A stretch of 64,000 nucleotides of DNA, taken from contig NZ_BNEO01000001.1 of the NCBI RefSeq assembly GCF_014905415.1, positions 1,116,001 to 1,180,000 on the forward strand, given 5' to 3'. The position numbers were made by a program, and so were the translations under genes. The stretch's first letter is position 1, and each line of letters begins with the position of its first letter. This document shows positions 54,746-63,259 of this stretch, in pieces. A model generated the notes under the pieces. That model did no database searches and was not told the origin of the DNA. It saw nothing but the letters and a program-made list of their open reading frames with translations. Origin of the DNA: Virgibacillus salexigens (GTDB lineage: Bacteria > Bacillota > Bacilli > Bacillales > Amphibacillaceae).

Positions 54746-55274
54746 GGATCCTCACTCCTTTCCAATATTCCCATAACGTTATATTTTCAATCTTTAACGT
54801 AAACCAGGCGCCCGGGTTAAAATATTTATTCAGGTATATCTCTTTATCCGCATTTTCACCCCAAACTAATCGATTTTTTGAAACCGTCTTTCCATTTCGC
54901 AGATTAATCTTGGGGAATACATTGGACAAATTTTTAATATGATACTTCCCATTTTCATAAGTGAATTTTTCATTCCCATGCGCGTTCGATGGCATGCCAA
55001 TACCAAACTCCTCATACACAATCTCTGTCTGTTTAATTGTTTGATCATCATTTACAACATACTTTTCTACGACATCGGTTAAATGAATAGAATGTTTAAA
55101 AATTAATTGGAAATGCTCCCCTTTATTGATAGGGAGATATGCTGCAATATGATCGGTGTTCTCTTTATAAAACACGAGCGAACTTCGAAACGGAAAAAAC
55201 AGGATAAAGACTAAACTGATAACTATCACGAGTAGCATAATCACGAATATTTTGTATTTCTGCAATAATTTCAT
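54738..55274 (-). CDS. DUF1850 protein of the TRAP transporter operon
   Basis: A 178-aa protein with one N-terminal helix (IFVIMLLVIVISLVFILFFP) and an outer domain holding the DUF1850 pattern FKHSIHLTDVVEKY and EFGIGMPSNAHGNEKF. DUF1850 proteins are regularly found beside TAXI-type TRAP permeases. It starts 113 bases after the binding protein gene and overlaps the permease gene by eight bases. Confidence 0.85.
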   Translation of the reverse strand: MKLLQKYKIFVIMLLVIVISLVFILFFPFRSSLVFYKENTDHIAAYLPINKGEHFQLIFKHSIHLTDVVEKYVVNDDQTIKQTEIVYEEFGIGMPSNAHGNEKFTYENGKYHIKNLSNVFPKINLRNGKTVSKNRLVWGENADKEIYLNKYFNPGAWFTLKIENITLWEYWKGVRIHE

Positions 55275-55324
55275 TACTGTTCACCTTATTTGATAACAAA
55301 CTTTTCATCTATACACATGGAAGA

Positions 55325-55363
55325 GCCGGCAGCAAATTCCTGAGACACAGGATTACAGCCGGC
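55325..55363 (-). repeat. Inverted repeat between binding protein and DUF1850 genes
   Basis: GCCGGCTGTAATCCTG pairs with CAGGAATTTGCTGCCGGC. There is no T run, so it more likely protects the end of the upstream mRNA than terminates it. Confidence 0.55.
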
Positions 55364-55387
55364 CCTATGACTTTCCTAACGTTGTCA

Positions 55388-56380
55388 TTACTCAGATGCT
55401 GAAATGCCCTCTTCATCAAAGTACTTCTTCGCACCTGGATGCAAGTCAATACCAATACCGTCAAGCGCAGAATCTTTGGTGATGAACTCTGCTTTATCAT
55501 GAGAAATCTTATCCGTATTCTCATAAATCGCTTTCGTTATATCATACACGACTTCTTCTGAAAGTTGATCAGATACAGCAAGCATTGCTAATACTGCGAC
55601 AGTCGGTACATCTTCTTCAACTCCATACGTACCTGCAGATACAGTATCTCCTGCATAATAAGGGTATTCCTCTACTAATGCATCTACTTTATCCTGTGCT
55701 ATTGGTACGATACCTACATCAACTTGTGCAGATAAACCTTCGACAGCACCAGTTGGCGTACCCGCTGTAATAAATGCTGCATCAATATTTCCATCTTGAA
55801 TACCACCAGTAGACTCGCCAAAGTCAAGGTTTTGAGCTTCAATATCATCCATAGACATGCCATGAACTTCTAATATCTGCTCTGCATTCACATATGTACC
55901 TGAGCCAGGTGCACCAACGGATACAGTTTTTCCAGCTAGGTCTTCAACGGAAGTAATGCCAGAATCTTTTGTCGTTACAATTTGAATGGTCTCTGGATAC
56001 AAAGAACCAATTGCTTGCACATTATCTACTGGATTATCTTCAAAGGAATTAATCCCTTCAATCGCATTTGCTACAACATCAGTTTGAACAAATGCTAATT
56101 CCGCTTCCTCTTCTTGCAAAGCAACTACATTATCAGCAGAAGCATTTGATGATTGAGCTGTTGTTTCAATTCCAGTTTCATCAGAAATAATTTTTGCCAT
56201 TGCCCCACCAAGCGGATAATAAGTGCCACTAGTTCCGCCAGTAAGCATGCTTAGAAACTCAGGAGCTTCGCTATCTCCTTCATTTGCACTACCTTCTTCA
56301 TTATTGCCACCACATGCGGCTAAAAATAAAGCCAACACTAGTAACAAAGCCATAGAAAATATAAGATTTCTCTTTTTCAT
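55388..56380 (-). CDS. TAXI-family TRAP transporter solute-binding lipoprotein
   Basis: A 330-aa binding protein. The signal peptide MKKRNLIFSMALLLVLALFL ends in AAC (C23), a lipobox. The mature domain has FLSMLTGGTSGTYYPLGGAM, typical of TAXI proteins, and TVSVGAPGSGTYVNAEQI. It supplies substrate to the fused permease two genes downstream. AGGGGGAGTTTGT precedes the ATG. A good promoter lies upstream at 56418-56447, very like the divergent one at 56646-56675. Confidence 0.9.
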   Translation of the reverse strand: MKKRNLIFSMALLLVLALFLAACGGNNEEGSANEGDSEAPEFLSMLTGGTSGTYYPLGGAMAKIISDETGIETTAQSSNASADNVVALQEEEAELAFVQTDVVANAIEGINSFEDNPVDNVQAIGSLYPETIQIVTTKDSGITSVEDLAGKTVSVGAPGSGTYVNAEQILEVHGMSMDDIEAQNLDFGESTGGIQDGNIDAAFITAGTPTGAVEGLSAQVDVGIVPIAQDKVDALVEEYPYYAGDTVSAGTYGVEEDVPTVAVLAMLAVSDQLSEEVVYDITKAIYENTDKISHDKAEFITKDSALDGIGIDLHPGAKKYFDEEGISASE

Positions 56381-56417
56381 ACAAACTCCCCCTTGTACAT
56401 CCTAACGTATGAAATAT

Positions 56418-56447
56418 ATTTTACCTGTAATTCTATAATATTGTCAA
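56418..56447 (-). promoter_or_regulatory. SigA promoter of TAXI-TRAP operon
   Basis: On the minus strand TTGACA (56447-56442), 18-base spacer, TAAAAT (56423-56418). The sequence TTGACAAT...CAGGTA..ATAT is shared with the divergent promoter. Confidence 0.7.
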
Positions 56448-56645
56448 ACTATTGCTAACAGAACTAATTTGATTAATTTTTAAATCTGTAAGCGCAGACA
56501 TGCTATTCGCTACTTCATTGGAGATTGCGTTAATTAAATGGGTAGGTAAAAATAACCATATCATGATGATATATCCAATAAAGATCTAACGAAAACATGA
56601 AACGTTCCTATTTAACTTTATTTACTAACTATATATTGTTTTTCA
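56448..56645. other. Intergenic region between divergent promoters
   Basis: About 200 bases of AT-rich DNA between the two promoters, inside a 376-bp gap between divergent start codons. No gene was seen. Confidence 0.5.
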
Positions 56646-56675
56646 TTGACAATTATTAGAAAATTCAGGTACTAT
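56646..56675 (+). promoter_or_regulatory. SigA promoter of serine hydrolase-regulator operon
   Basis: TTGACA (56646-56651), 18-base spacer, TACTAT (56670-56675), about 80 bases upstream of the serine hydrolase start. Confidence 0.7.
56651..56665 (+). promoter_or_regulatory. CodY box inside the serine hydrolase promoter
   Basis: AATTATTAGAAAATT differs from the CodY consensus at two of 15 positions, and lies between -35 and -10. Bound CodY would exclude RNA polymerase. Confidence 0.6.
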
Positions 56676-56756
56676 ATTGCTATTACCAAAAGTTATTGAT
56701 CGTTGGACAAATAATTATTCCCTCATCATCCTTGCCAAGAAAAAGGTGGCCTAGCC

Positions 56757-57551
56757 ATGGATTTTAACGAATTAGAATGGAACATAAAGCAAAAATTAAA
56801 ACCTTCGATGAAGTATTTTTCAATTTACATTGAAACCCCTGATGGAATTATTGCTATTAATGAAGATAAACAAATGACTGCAGCTAGTCTAGTAAAACTA
56901 CCAATTTTACTAGAAGGTTTCAGGCAGCTAGAAAACAACCATTTATTAGAAGATAAATTAGTTTATATAGATAAAGATGAGATGGTTGGCGGTGCGGGAG
57001 TAATCAATTATGTGTCTAAATCACATATCTATAGTTACAAAAATCTAATGGAACTAATGATTATCGTTTCTGATAACACTGCCGCTAACCTATTACTGAA
57101 ATTATTTGGGATGGCTGCTATAAACCAATTTATAAAATCAATAGACTGTGAACAAACATTGATATCAAGAAAGTTTATGGATGTAGAGGCTAGCGAGAAT
57201 GGAAAAGAGAACTATACAAGTGCAAAAGACATGATAAAACTATTTAAGCTAGTATCGAAAACAAACCACCATTTAACTGATTCTAGTAGAAGAATGATTC
57301 TAAAAATCCTTGAAAACCAGCAATTTACTCATAAACTTCCTAGCTATTTAGATAAAGATAAATCAATTAGGTTTTTTCATAAGACGGGTGAAATGCCTGG
57401 TGTTTCTCACGATGCAGGTATTATCAAGTACGAAACAAAGACCATTCATGTGGCAATATTATCAGAAGGGGTGGCACATAATACTGTAAGTGAAAGAATA
57501 ATTGCTGACATTGGTCACTTATTGAGCAAATACATAAAAGAAATTGAATAG
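56757..57551 (+). CDS. Cytoplasmic serine hydrolase, class A beta-lactamase-like fold
   Basis: A 264-aa protein with the SxxK motif S44-L-V-K47, SDN at 105-107 and KTG at 209-211, the motifs of class A beta-lactamases and related serine hydrolases. There is no signal peptide, so it is cytoplasmic and probably not a resistance enzyme; the Glu166 equivalent is not clear. The following gene is a probable regulator, ten bases downstream. AAAGGTGG precedes the ATG. The natural substrate is unknown. Confidence 0.85.
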   Translation: MDFNELEWNIKQKLKPSMKYFSIYIETPDGIIAINEDKQMTAASLVKLPILLEGFRQLENNHLLEDKLVYIDKDEMVGGAGVINYVSKSHIYSYKNLMELMIIVSDNTAANLLLKLFGMAAINQFIKSIDCEQTLISRKFMDVEASENGKENYTSAKDMIKLFKLVSKTNHHLTDSSRRMILKILENQQFTHKLPSYLDKDKSIRFFHKTGEMPGVSHDAGIIKYETKTIHVAILSEGVAHNTVSERIIADIGHLLSKYIKEIE

Positions 57552-57578
57552 TTTACAGTTATGGGGGAGCGCTTGATC

Positions 57579-58877
57579 ATGAAATATAAAATTGCCATTT
57601 TTGGAAGCCAGCCTTTTATTGAAAGAATTAAATTTTTTATTGAGATTAAAAAAGATGTAGAATTCGTTTATTTCCCTTATTCAAAAGCTGAGGACGTCAA
57701 AGATTTAATCGAACAAGCCTTCTTATGTGACATCTATGTATTCTCTGAATTACCGGCTTATATTTATGTTAAACATAAACTAAATAAAAAAAGGTTGCCT
57801 AGTCTTTTAATGTCTATAGATGCTTATACGATCGTAACCTCCTTATTTCGTTTATACCAAAATCGAGTAAATGAGCTGGATCGCATCTCCATAGATATGT
57901 TGAATGATCAGCAAGTTATGAATGCTATGTCAGAATTCACTTTATCCGATAAGGAAGTATATATCTATTCGTTTGAAGAACAAGATATAACTATGTTAGA
58001 TAAGATTGTTAACCATCATGAACAATTATGGAAACAGGGGAAGATAGATTATGTACTGACATCTATCAAAGAAGTTGCAGCTTGTCTCAATGATAAAGGT
58101 ATCCCAGCAAGTTGCATGGTTATCCCCAAATTAAATATTGAAAATACATTAAAAGAGGCAAAGAAGATTGTACAACTAAATCCGTACCAATCAAATACGG
58201 CACAAATTGTAGTAGGATTTATAAGGCTAAAAAATAAATGTGATTTAGAAACGGAGCATGATAGTCGCTTTATTGCTAAGCCCCTTCAACAGTTGCATCA
58301 ATTAGTAGAGGAATTCGGAAAGCAGACAAGTGCAACCGTAATCCAAAACCATGAGAACCAAATTATTCTTATTGGTACGAAGTCCGTCCTAGAAAACATT
58401 CAAAACCATTATAGGGATTTTCCATTATTACATACTGTGGAAAGGGAATTGCAAAGACCTGTCGATATTGGTTTCGGACTTGCTTTAACAGCCATGGAGG
58501 CAGAACAAAATGCAAAATTAGCATTAGAGATATGTGATTCGACACTCGATAGCAGATGTTATATTGTAAATGAGCGACAAGATATTATTGGCCCAATTGG
58601 AATCGAAAAAGCCTTTGATAAATCGAAATTATATCAATCCCTGATACACAAAGCACGGCTAAATAATGAGCTTTCCTACAATTTTATAAACTTTATAAGC
58701 AAGCGAAATAATGAACCTTTCTCTTCCCATGATATTGCTTCTCACTATAAAGTTACAAAAAGAAGTGCAGAACGCACCATTAATAAATTACTATCTGGGG
58801 AAGTAATTAAAGTTGCCGGAGAGGAAAAGCCCTATCTAAAAGGGAGACCGAGGAAGCTATTTAAATTAAATCAATAA
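57579..58877 (+). CDS. Putative transcriptional regulator with degenerate cyclase-like and C-terminal winged HTH domains
   Basis: A 432-aa soluble protein. The N-terminal part (KYKIAIFGSQPFIERIKFFI) resembles the sensory fold of PrpR-N-like regulators. The middle, with VDIGFGLALTAMEAEQNAKL, is like degenerate GGDEF or GTP-cyclohydrolase-III folds. The C-terminus (HDIASHYKVTKRSAERTINK) is a winged helix for DNA binding. I chose ATG 57579, about nine bases after GGGGGAG, as the upstream ATG overlaps that Shine-Dalgarno. It follows the serine hydrolase gene, probably as one operon. Family placement is inference. Confidence 0.65.
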   Translation: MKYKIAIFGSQPFIERIKFFIEIKKDVEFVYFPYSKAEDVKDLIEQAFLCDIYVFSELPAYIYVKHKLNKKRLPSLLMSIDAYTIVTSLFRLYQNRVNELDRISIDMLNDQQVMNAMSEFTLSDKEVYIYSFEEQDITMLDKIVNHHEQLWKQGKIDYVLTSIKEVAACLNDKGIPASCMVIPKLNIENTLKEAKKIVQLNPYQSNTAQIVVGFIRLKNKCDLETEHDSRFIAKPLQQLHQLVEEFGKQTSATVIQNHENQIILIGTKSVLENIQNHYRDFPLLHTVERELQRPVDIGFGLALTAMEAEQNAKLALEICDSTLDSRCYIVNERQDIIGPIGIEKAFDKSKLYQSLIHKARLNNELSYNFINFISKRNNEPFSSHDIASHYKVTKRSAERTINKLLSGEVIKVAGEEKPYLKGRPRKLFKLNQ

Positions 58878-58926
58878 ACCCAATGAGGGAGCTCTAACTC
58901 GTTATATTCGATGCATTCCGAAATAT

Positions 58927-58962
58927 GAAAGGGGCCATGCTTTCCAAAAGCACGGCCCTTTC
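58927..58962 (+). terminator. Terminator after regulator gene
   Basis: GAAAGGGGCC/GGCCCTTTC stem with internal CTTT/AAAG pairing, then T-rich DNA. The T run is short. Confidence 0.65.
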
Positions 58963-59101
58963 ATTTGCATTGACTTTAGAGTAAACAATTCCATTTCTTA
59001 AGGTAGTTATTACCCTTTTTCAAATCAAAGGTTTAACAATCTCAACTACTTTTCGAATATAACTTCGATATGCACAGGAACAGGTCTATATGGTAGCTTT
59101 T

Positions 59102-62100
59102 TTAAATACTTAGTAACTCTCGCACATCCTCTTCTGTCAAACTCGATAGCATTGTTTCTCCAGGTTGAATTACTTGATCAATTAATTCCCTTTTCTTTTG
59201 TTGAAGTTCATATATTTTCTCCTCAATGGTACCTTCTGTTACTAGACGGATCACTTGCACTACATTTTTTTGACCAAACCGATGTGCCCGGCCTGTAGCT
59301 TGATCTTCTACTGCAGGATTCCACCATAGGTCATACAAAATAACTGTATCTGCACCCGTTAAATTAAGACCCGTTCCCCCTGCTTTTAGTGAAATTAAAA
59401 ATATATCATTTTCTCCATTGTTAAACCGTTCACTCATCTCCACTCTTTCTTGAGACGGGGTTTGACCATGTAAATAAAAATAGCCAATGTCTTCTTTCAC
59501 TAATTGGGAGATAATAATCTCATGCATCGAAGTAAATTGGGAGAAGATTAACATTCGTTTTCCATTACGCAAGGCATGATGGATCGTATCCATCAACTGT
59601 TCCAGTTTTCCGGAATCTCCTTCGTAGTTTTCAATAAATAGGGAAGGATGACAGCAAATTTGCCGCAATCTAGTTAAACCAGCTAAAATCTTCATCCGAT
59701 TCTTTTGAAAACCATTTTCCTTCATAGATTGAGCTGCTTCCTCTTGTAATTGACGATGATACCCAATATATAAGTCTTTCTGCTCTTTTGTTAACGCTGA
59801 GACAGAGACCGTCTCAATCTTATCAGGTAGTTCACTTAACACTTCTTGTTTTAAACGTCGCAAAATAAACGGCTTTGTCATCATCGCTATCTTTTCATAT
59901 GACATTTGTTTAAATGCTTGATGATTCGGCATCAATCCTGGAAGAATAACCTGGAAGATAGCCCAGAGCTCATCAATGGAATTCTCAATTGGCGTACCGC
60001 TTAACGCAAATTTCCTTCCAGCATGTATTCTTCGAATGGCTTTTGATGTTTTCGTTGCATAATTTTTTATATATTGCGCCTCATCAAGAATTAAAGTTTG
60101 AAAGAACAGGTTCTCATATAATTCAATATCCTGTCGCAGTGTCGCATAAGAGGTTATCCAAACATCCATGCCATTTGATTCTTCTAATTTGAGCTTTCTC
60201 TCCTGTGGTGCACCTGTTAAAACAGCAATGTTCAGCGATGGAACAAACTTCCCAAATTCATTTTTCCAATTATATACCACTGACGACGGTGCCACGATTA
60301 AATGTGGATGATCCCCTAACTCTGATGCGATAAATGCAATACTCTGTAACGTTTTACCTAATCCCATATCATCTGCTAAAATACCACCTAAATAATAATG
60401 GCTCAACGATTTGAACCACTGATAACCTGTTTGCTGGTAGTTTCGAAGTGACGCCTGTAATGTATCTGGAAGTGGATAGACTTGTTCTTCTGGATACTTT
60501 AGTTGATGTAGAAGCTTTCGAAACGATATATCATAATTTTTATTTGTTTGTAAGAGTTCATCAACCTGTGTCCCACGATATACTGGAACTTGGATGGTTC
60601 CTTCCTCCATATGGTTTGCATCCAAATCCATGCCATCAAAGAATTGCTTAATCGAAGAAAATCCATCTGATTCTAAAGATAGCAATGCTCCACTATCCAG
60701 ACGATAATACCTTTTCTTTTCGATGACTGCCTCGAGTATTTTGTTTACTTCGGTATCATTAATTCCATCAATGTCAAACCCGATATCTAAGAGGTTTGAC
60801 GCGTTTTCCAATTGTACGCTTGTATGCGTTGCAGGTTCTTGTTCCACAATTAGATTTCGTATCTCAGATGTTAGAAGAAGCTCCACATATTCTTCTAATT
60901 TCGGAAGCATATAGTAAATAAAATCATACATTTCTTCCTCATTATCCATATCAATATAAAGTTCTTTCCCATTATAATGAAAATCAGCATGTTCAATTAA
61001 CCGCATGATTTGCAGTTCTTTTTCTACATCTCGAATAATGATAACATCATTTTTTTCTCTCCCACTGAAGGGATCAATTTGCTCCTCACCATAATAGTAT
61101 GTTAATTTACCGACGATCCAAGCCGCTTTCACTTCCAAATAGAGTTTGGCTCTTAAGGGAACCTGAATAATGTCTTTAGCTACCTCTTCAGCAATCGTGA
61201 CATCTCCTACTTTTTTTAAAGATGGGACAACCGTTGATACAAATTCATCTGCCTGATTTTTGGCAATAGGTAGGCGAAAGTTTTCATTGCCGAAGCGACT
61301 GAGCTCTTGGATAATAGGGACTTGATTATTGTTAGGGAAATAAAAAGTTCCATCAGCAAATAAACATTCATAAGCATCTAAGTAGACGAAGTCTCTTATC
61401 TGCTCCATTTCCAGCAGTAAATCATCTTTCATACTAGTTGATAAAGAGAATTGAAAAGGCAAATCGCCTACTTTGATCGCAACCGCCGGATAGCTTCGAT
61501 CAGATGTATCGACTGTTAAGGACCGTTCAACCATTTTTTCCAGTAAGTCCTTTGCCTCCAACGGGGGAATGATAATAGCACGTTTATCCGATGTATCACC
61601 TTGATAAAATGGGTTGGCATGGTATACGCGCTCATTTTTAATAACTGCGGACAAATTTTCAAGTATCTCCAAATCCTGTGCATCAAGACGATGCATATCA
61701 GGGTTATATGCGAATTTCTTCGTTATTTGGTACTCCGATCCTTGAAGAACATGATTTAAAAAATCAGCAACATCCTTAATAACAAAGCATCTTTTTTCGC
61801 CAACTTTTAATTCCGCCTTCAACTGCCTATCTGAGTCAATATGACAAACGTACTCCACCAATAATTCGGATTGCGTTGGCAATGGACTTAGATCATTTTC
61901 CATATGTGAGATGTTAGCCACTGCATCCATGAATTTACTTGTTATTTTATAATCATAAGGAGCAAAAGCCGGGACACGATCATTGTCCTTATTTACAACA
62001 CTGATCAATACCGCAGCAATATGCTTGCAGGAGCCAAATGCATCGAATGCTGGACAATCGCAATACGTATCAATGGTACCTTTAGAAAAGTCCTTCATAT

Positions 62101-62284
62101 TAATCTCAACAAAATAATTTTCCGATCCTCGTACACTGGCCGTCCATACTTGATAGTTCTTATCATAGGAGAGATCACTTACTTTATCGTGTAAATAATA
62201 ATCTAATCCCCGCTTATAAATAACCGGGGGGAATAACTTTTCCACATTGATGTTACGGACACTTTTCAAAATAACAAATACCAT
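59102..62284 (-). CDS. SWIM-domain SNF2-family helicase (YwqA-like)
   Basis: A 1060-aa ATP-dependent DNA-dependent ATPase. Near residue 73-88 there is a SWIM zinc motif (YCDCPAFDAFGSCKHIAAVL). From about 630 the SNF2 core has DDMGLGKTLQSIAFI (Walker A), LDEAQYIKN, LSGTPIENSIDELW and in the C-lobe GGTGLNLTGADTVILYD and ATGRAHRFGQ. The middle part (about 120-560) is less conserved. AAAGG abuts the ATG at 62284, so the exact start is a little uncertain. A single gene, divergent from the Bce-type transporter. Confidence 0.9.
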   Translation of the reverse strand: MVFVILKSVRNINVEKLFPPVIYKRGLDYYLHDKVSDLSYDKNYQVWTASVRGSENYFVEINMKDFSKGTIDTYCDCPAFDAFGSCKHIAAVLISVVNKDNDRVPAFAPYDYKITSKFMDAVANISHMENDLSPLPTQSELLVEYVCHIDSDRQLKAELKVGEKRCFVIKDVADFLNHVLQGSEYQITKKFAYNPDMHRLDAQDLEILENLSAVIKNERVYHANPFYQGDTSDKRAIIIPPLEAKDLLEKMVERSLTVDTSDRSYPAVAIKVGDLPFQFSLSTSMKDDLLLEMEQIRDFVYLDAYECLFADGTFYFPNNNQVPIIQELSRFGNENFRLPIAKNQADEFVSTVVPSLKKVGDVTIAEEVAKDIIQVPLRAKLYLEVKAAWIVGKLTYYYGEEQIDPFSGREKNDVIIIRDVEKELQIMRLIEHADFHYNGKELYIDMDNEEEMYDFIYYMLPKLEEYVELLLTSEIRNLIVEQEPATHTSVQLENASNLLDIGFDIDGINDTEVNKILEAVIEKKRYYRLDSGALLSLESDGFSSIKQFFDGMDLDANHMEEGTIQVPVYRGTQVDELLQTNKNYDISFRKLLHQLKYPEEQVYPLPDTLQASLRNYQQTGYQWFKSLSHYYLGGILADDMGLGKTLQSIAFIASELGDHPHLIVAPSSVVYNWKNEFGKFVPSLNIAVLTGAPQERKLKLEESNGMDVWITSYATLRQDIELYENLFFQTLILDEAQYIKNYATKTSKAIRRIHAGRKFALSGTPIENSIDELWAIFQVILPGLMPNHQAFKQMSYEKIAMMTKPFILRRLKQEVLSELPDKIETVSVSALTKEQKDLYIGYHRQLQEEAAQSMKENGFQKNRMKILAGLTRLRQICCHPSLFIENYEGDSGKLEQLMDTIHHALRNGKRMLIFSQFTSMHEIIISQLVKEDIGYFYLHGQTPSQERVEMSERFNNGENDIFLISLKAGGTGLNLTGADTVILYDLWWNPAVEDQATGRAHRFGQKNVVQVIRLVTEGTIEEKIYELQQKKRELIDQVIQPGETMLSSLTEEDVRELLSI

Positions 62285-62381
62285 CCTTTACCAATTCTTA
62301 TTTCTATTGTATACGAGTTTTTCCTGTTTTTAAACTGTAGATACTTGTAGAGCACAAGCTGTCTGAACGAGTTTTCAAATA

Positions 62382-62397
62382 CTTACAAATCTGTAAG
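62382..62397. promoter_or_regulatory. Palindrome CTTACAAATCTGTAAG, BceR-like operator ahead of bceA-type gene
   Basis: Perfect palindrome CTTACA-AATC-TGTAAG, about 80 bases before the transporter ATPase gene. It resembles the response-regulator sites of Bce-type transporters. No two-component system lies within the window. Confidence 0.45.
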
Positions 62398-62476
62398 CTT
62401 GCTGAAAGGAAAATCCATACCTACCTTCTCTCATTAACGATAAACTATCGATAGAAAATAAGATGGAGGTAGGATA

Positions 62477-63244
62477 ATGAATCAACCAGTATTACATGTA
62501 AGTCATTTAGATAAAGTGTATGGAAAGAAAAACGAGAACCAATACCATGCTTTAAAAGATGTTAATTTTGATATTCAGAGCGGAGAGTTTGTCGGAATTA
62601 TGGGACCTTCTGGTGCAGGGAAAACGACATTATTAAATGTTATCTCCACGTTAGATCAATCTACTAGTGGTACGATTGAAATTGCCGGCACCAATATAAC
62701 TGCGATGAAGCAAAATCAATTAGCAGATTTTCGTTCGGAACAGTTAGGGTTTATCTTCCAAGATTTTAATCTTTTAGAAAATCTGACCGTCTACGAAAAT
62801 ATAGCGCTTCCTTTGTCCTTAAAAGGAGTTCCTTCAAAAGACATTAAGCCAAATGTATTAAAAGTAGCCAGCAAACTTGGTATTCAAGAAATCATCGATA
62901 AATACCCAGTAACCATATCTGGTGGTCAAAAACAGCGAGTGGCTGCAGCTCGAGCACTTGTGCATGAACCAGCAATGGTTCTAGCTGATGAACCAACTGG
63001 GGCATTAGATTCAAAAAACGCCAAAAGCTTAATGGAAACCTTGGTACACTTAAATGAAAACCATCATACGTCCATAATGCTTGTAACGCATGATCCGTTG
63101 AGTGCAAGTTATTGCCAGCGAATTTTGTTTATTCAAGATGGTCAATTATATAAGGAAATTCATCGAGATACAACAAGAAATAGCTTCCATCAAGAAATAC
63201 TTGATGTACTTGCTGAATTTGCAACTCCGAATGAATTGGATTAG
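62477..63244 (+). CDS. Bce-type ABC transporter ATPase
   Basis: A 255-aa ATP-binding subunit. It has GIMGPSGAGKTTLLNVISTL (Walker A), SGGQKQRVAAARALVHEPAM (signature), LADEPTGALDSKNAKSL (Walker B) and TSIMLVTHDPLSASYCQRIL (H-loop). The gene pair matches BceAB/YxdLM/YtsCD transporters for antimicrobial peptide defence. GGAGGTAGGATA precedes the ATG. The permease begins 15 bases later. Confidence 0.92.
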   Translation: MNQPVLHVSHLDKVYGKKNENQYHALKDVNFDIQSGEFVGIMGPSGAGKTTLLNVISTLDQSTSGTIEIAGTNITAMKQNQLADFRSEQLGFIFQDFNLLENLTVYENIALPLSLKGVPSKDIKPNVLKVASKLGIQEIIDKYPVTISGGQKQRVAAARALVHEPAMVLADEPTGALDSKNAKSLMETLVHLNENHHTSIMLVTHDPLSASYCQRILFIQDGQLYKEIHRDTTRNSFHQEILDVLAEFATPNELD

Positions 63245-63259
63245 AAAGTAGGTGATAAG

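Noticed and set aside
56757-57551. Serine hydrolase as a secreted beta-lactamase
   Set aside because: There is no signal peptide and no clear Glu166, so a cytoplasmic housekeeping role is more likely.
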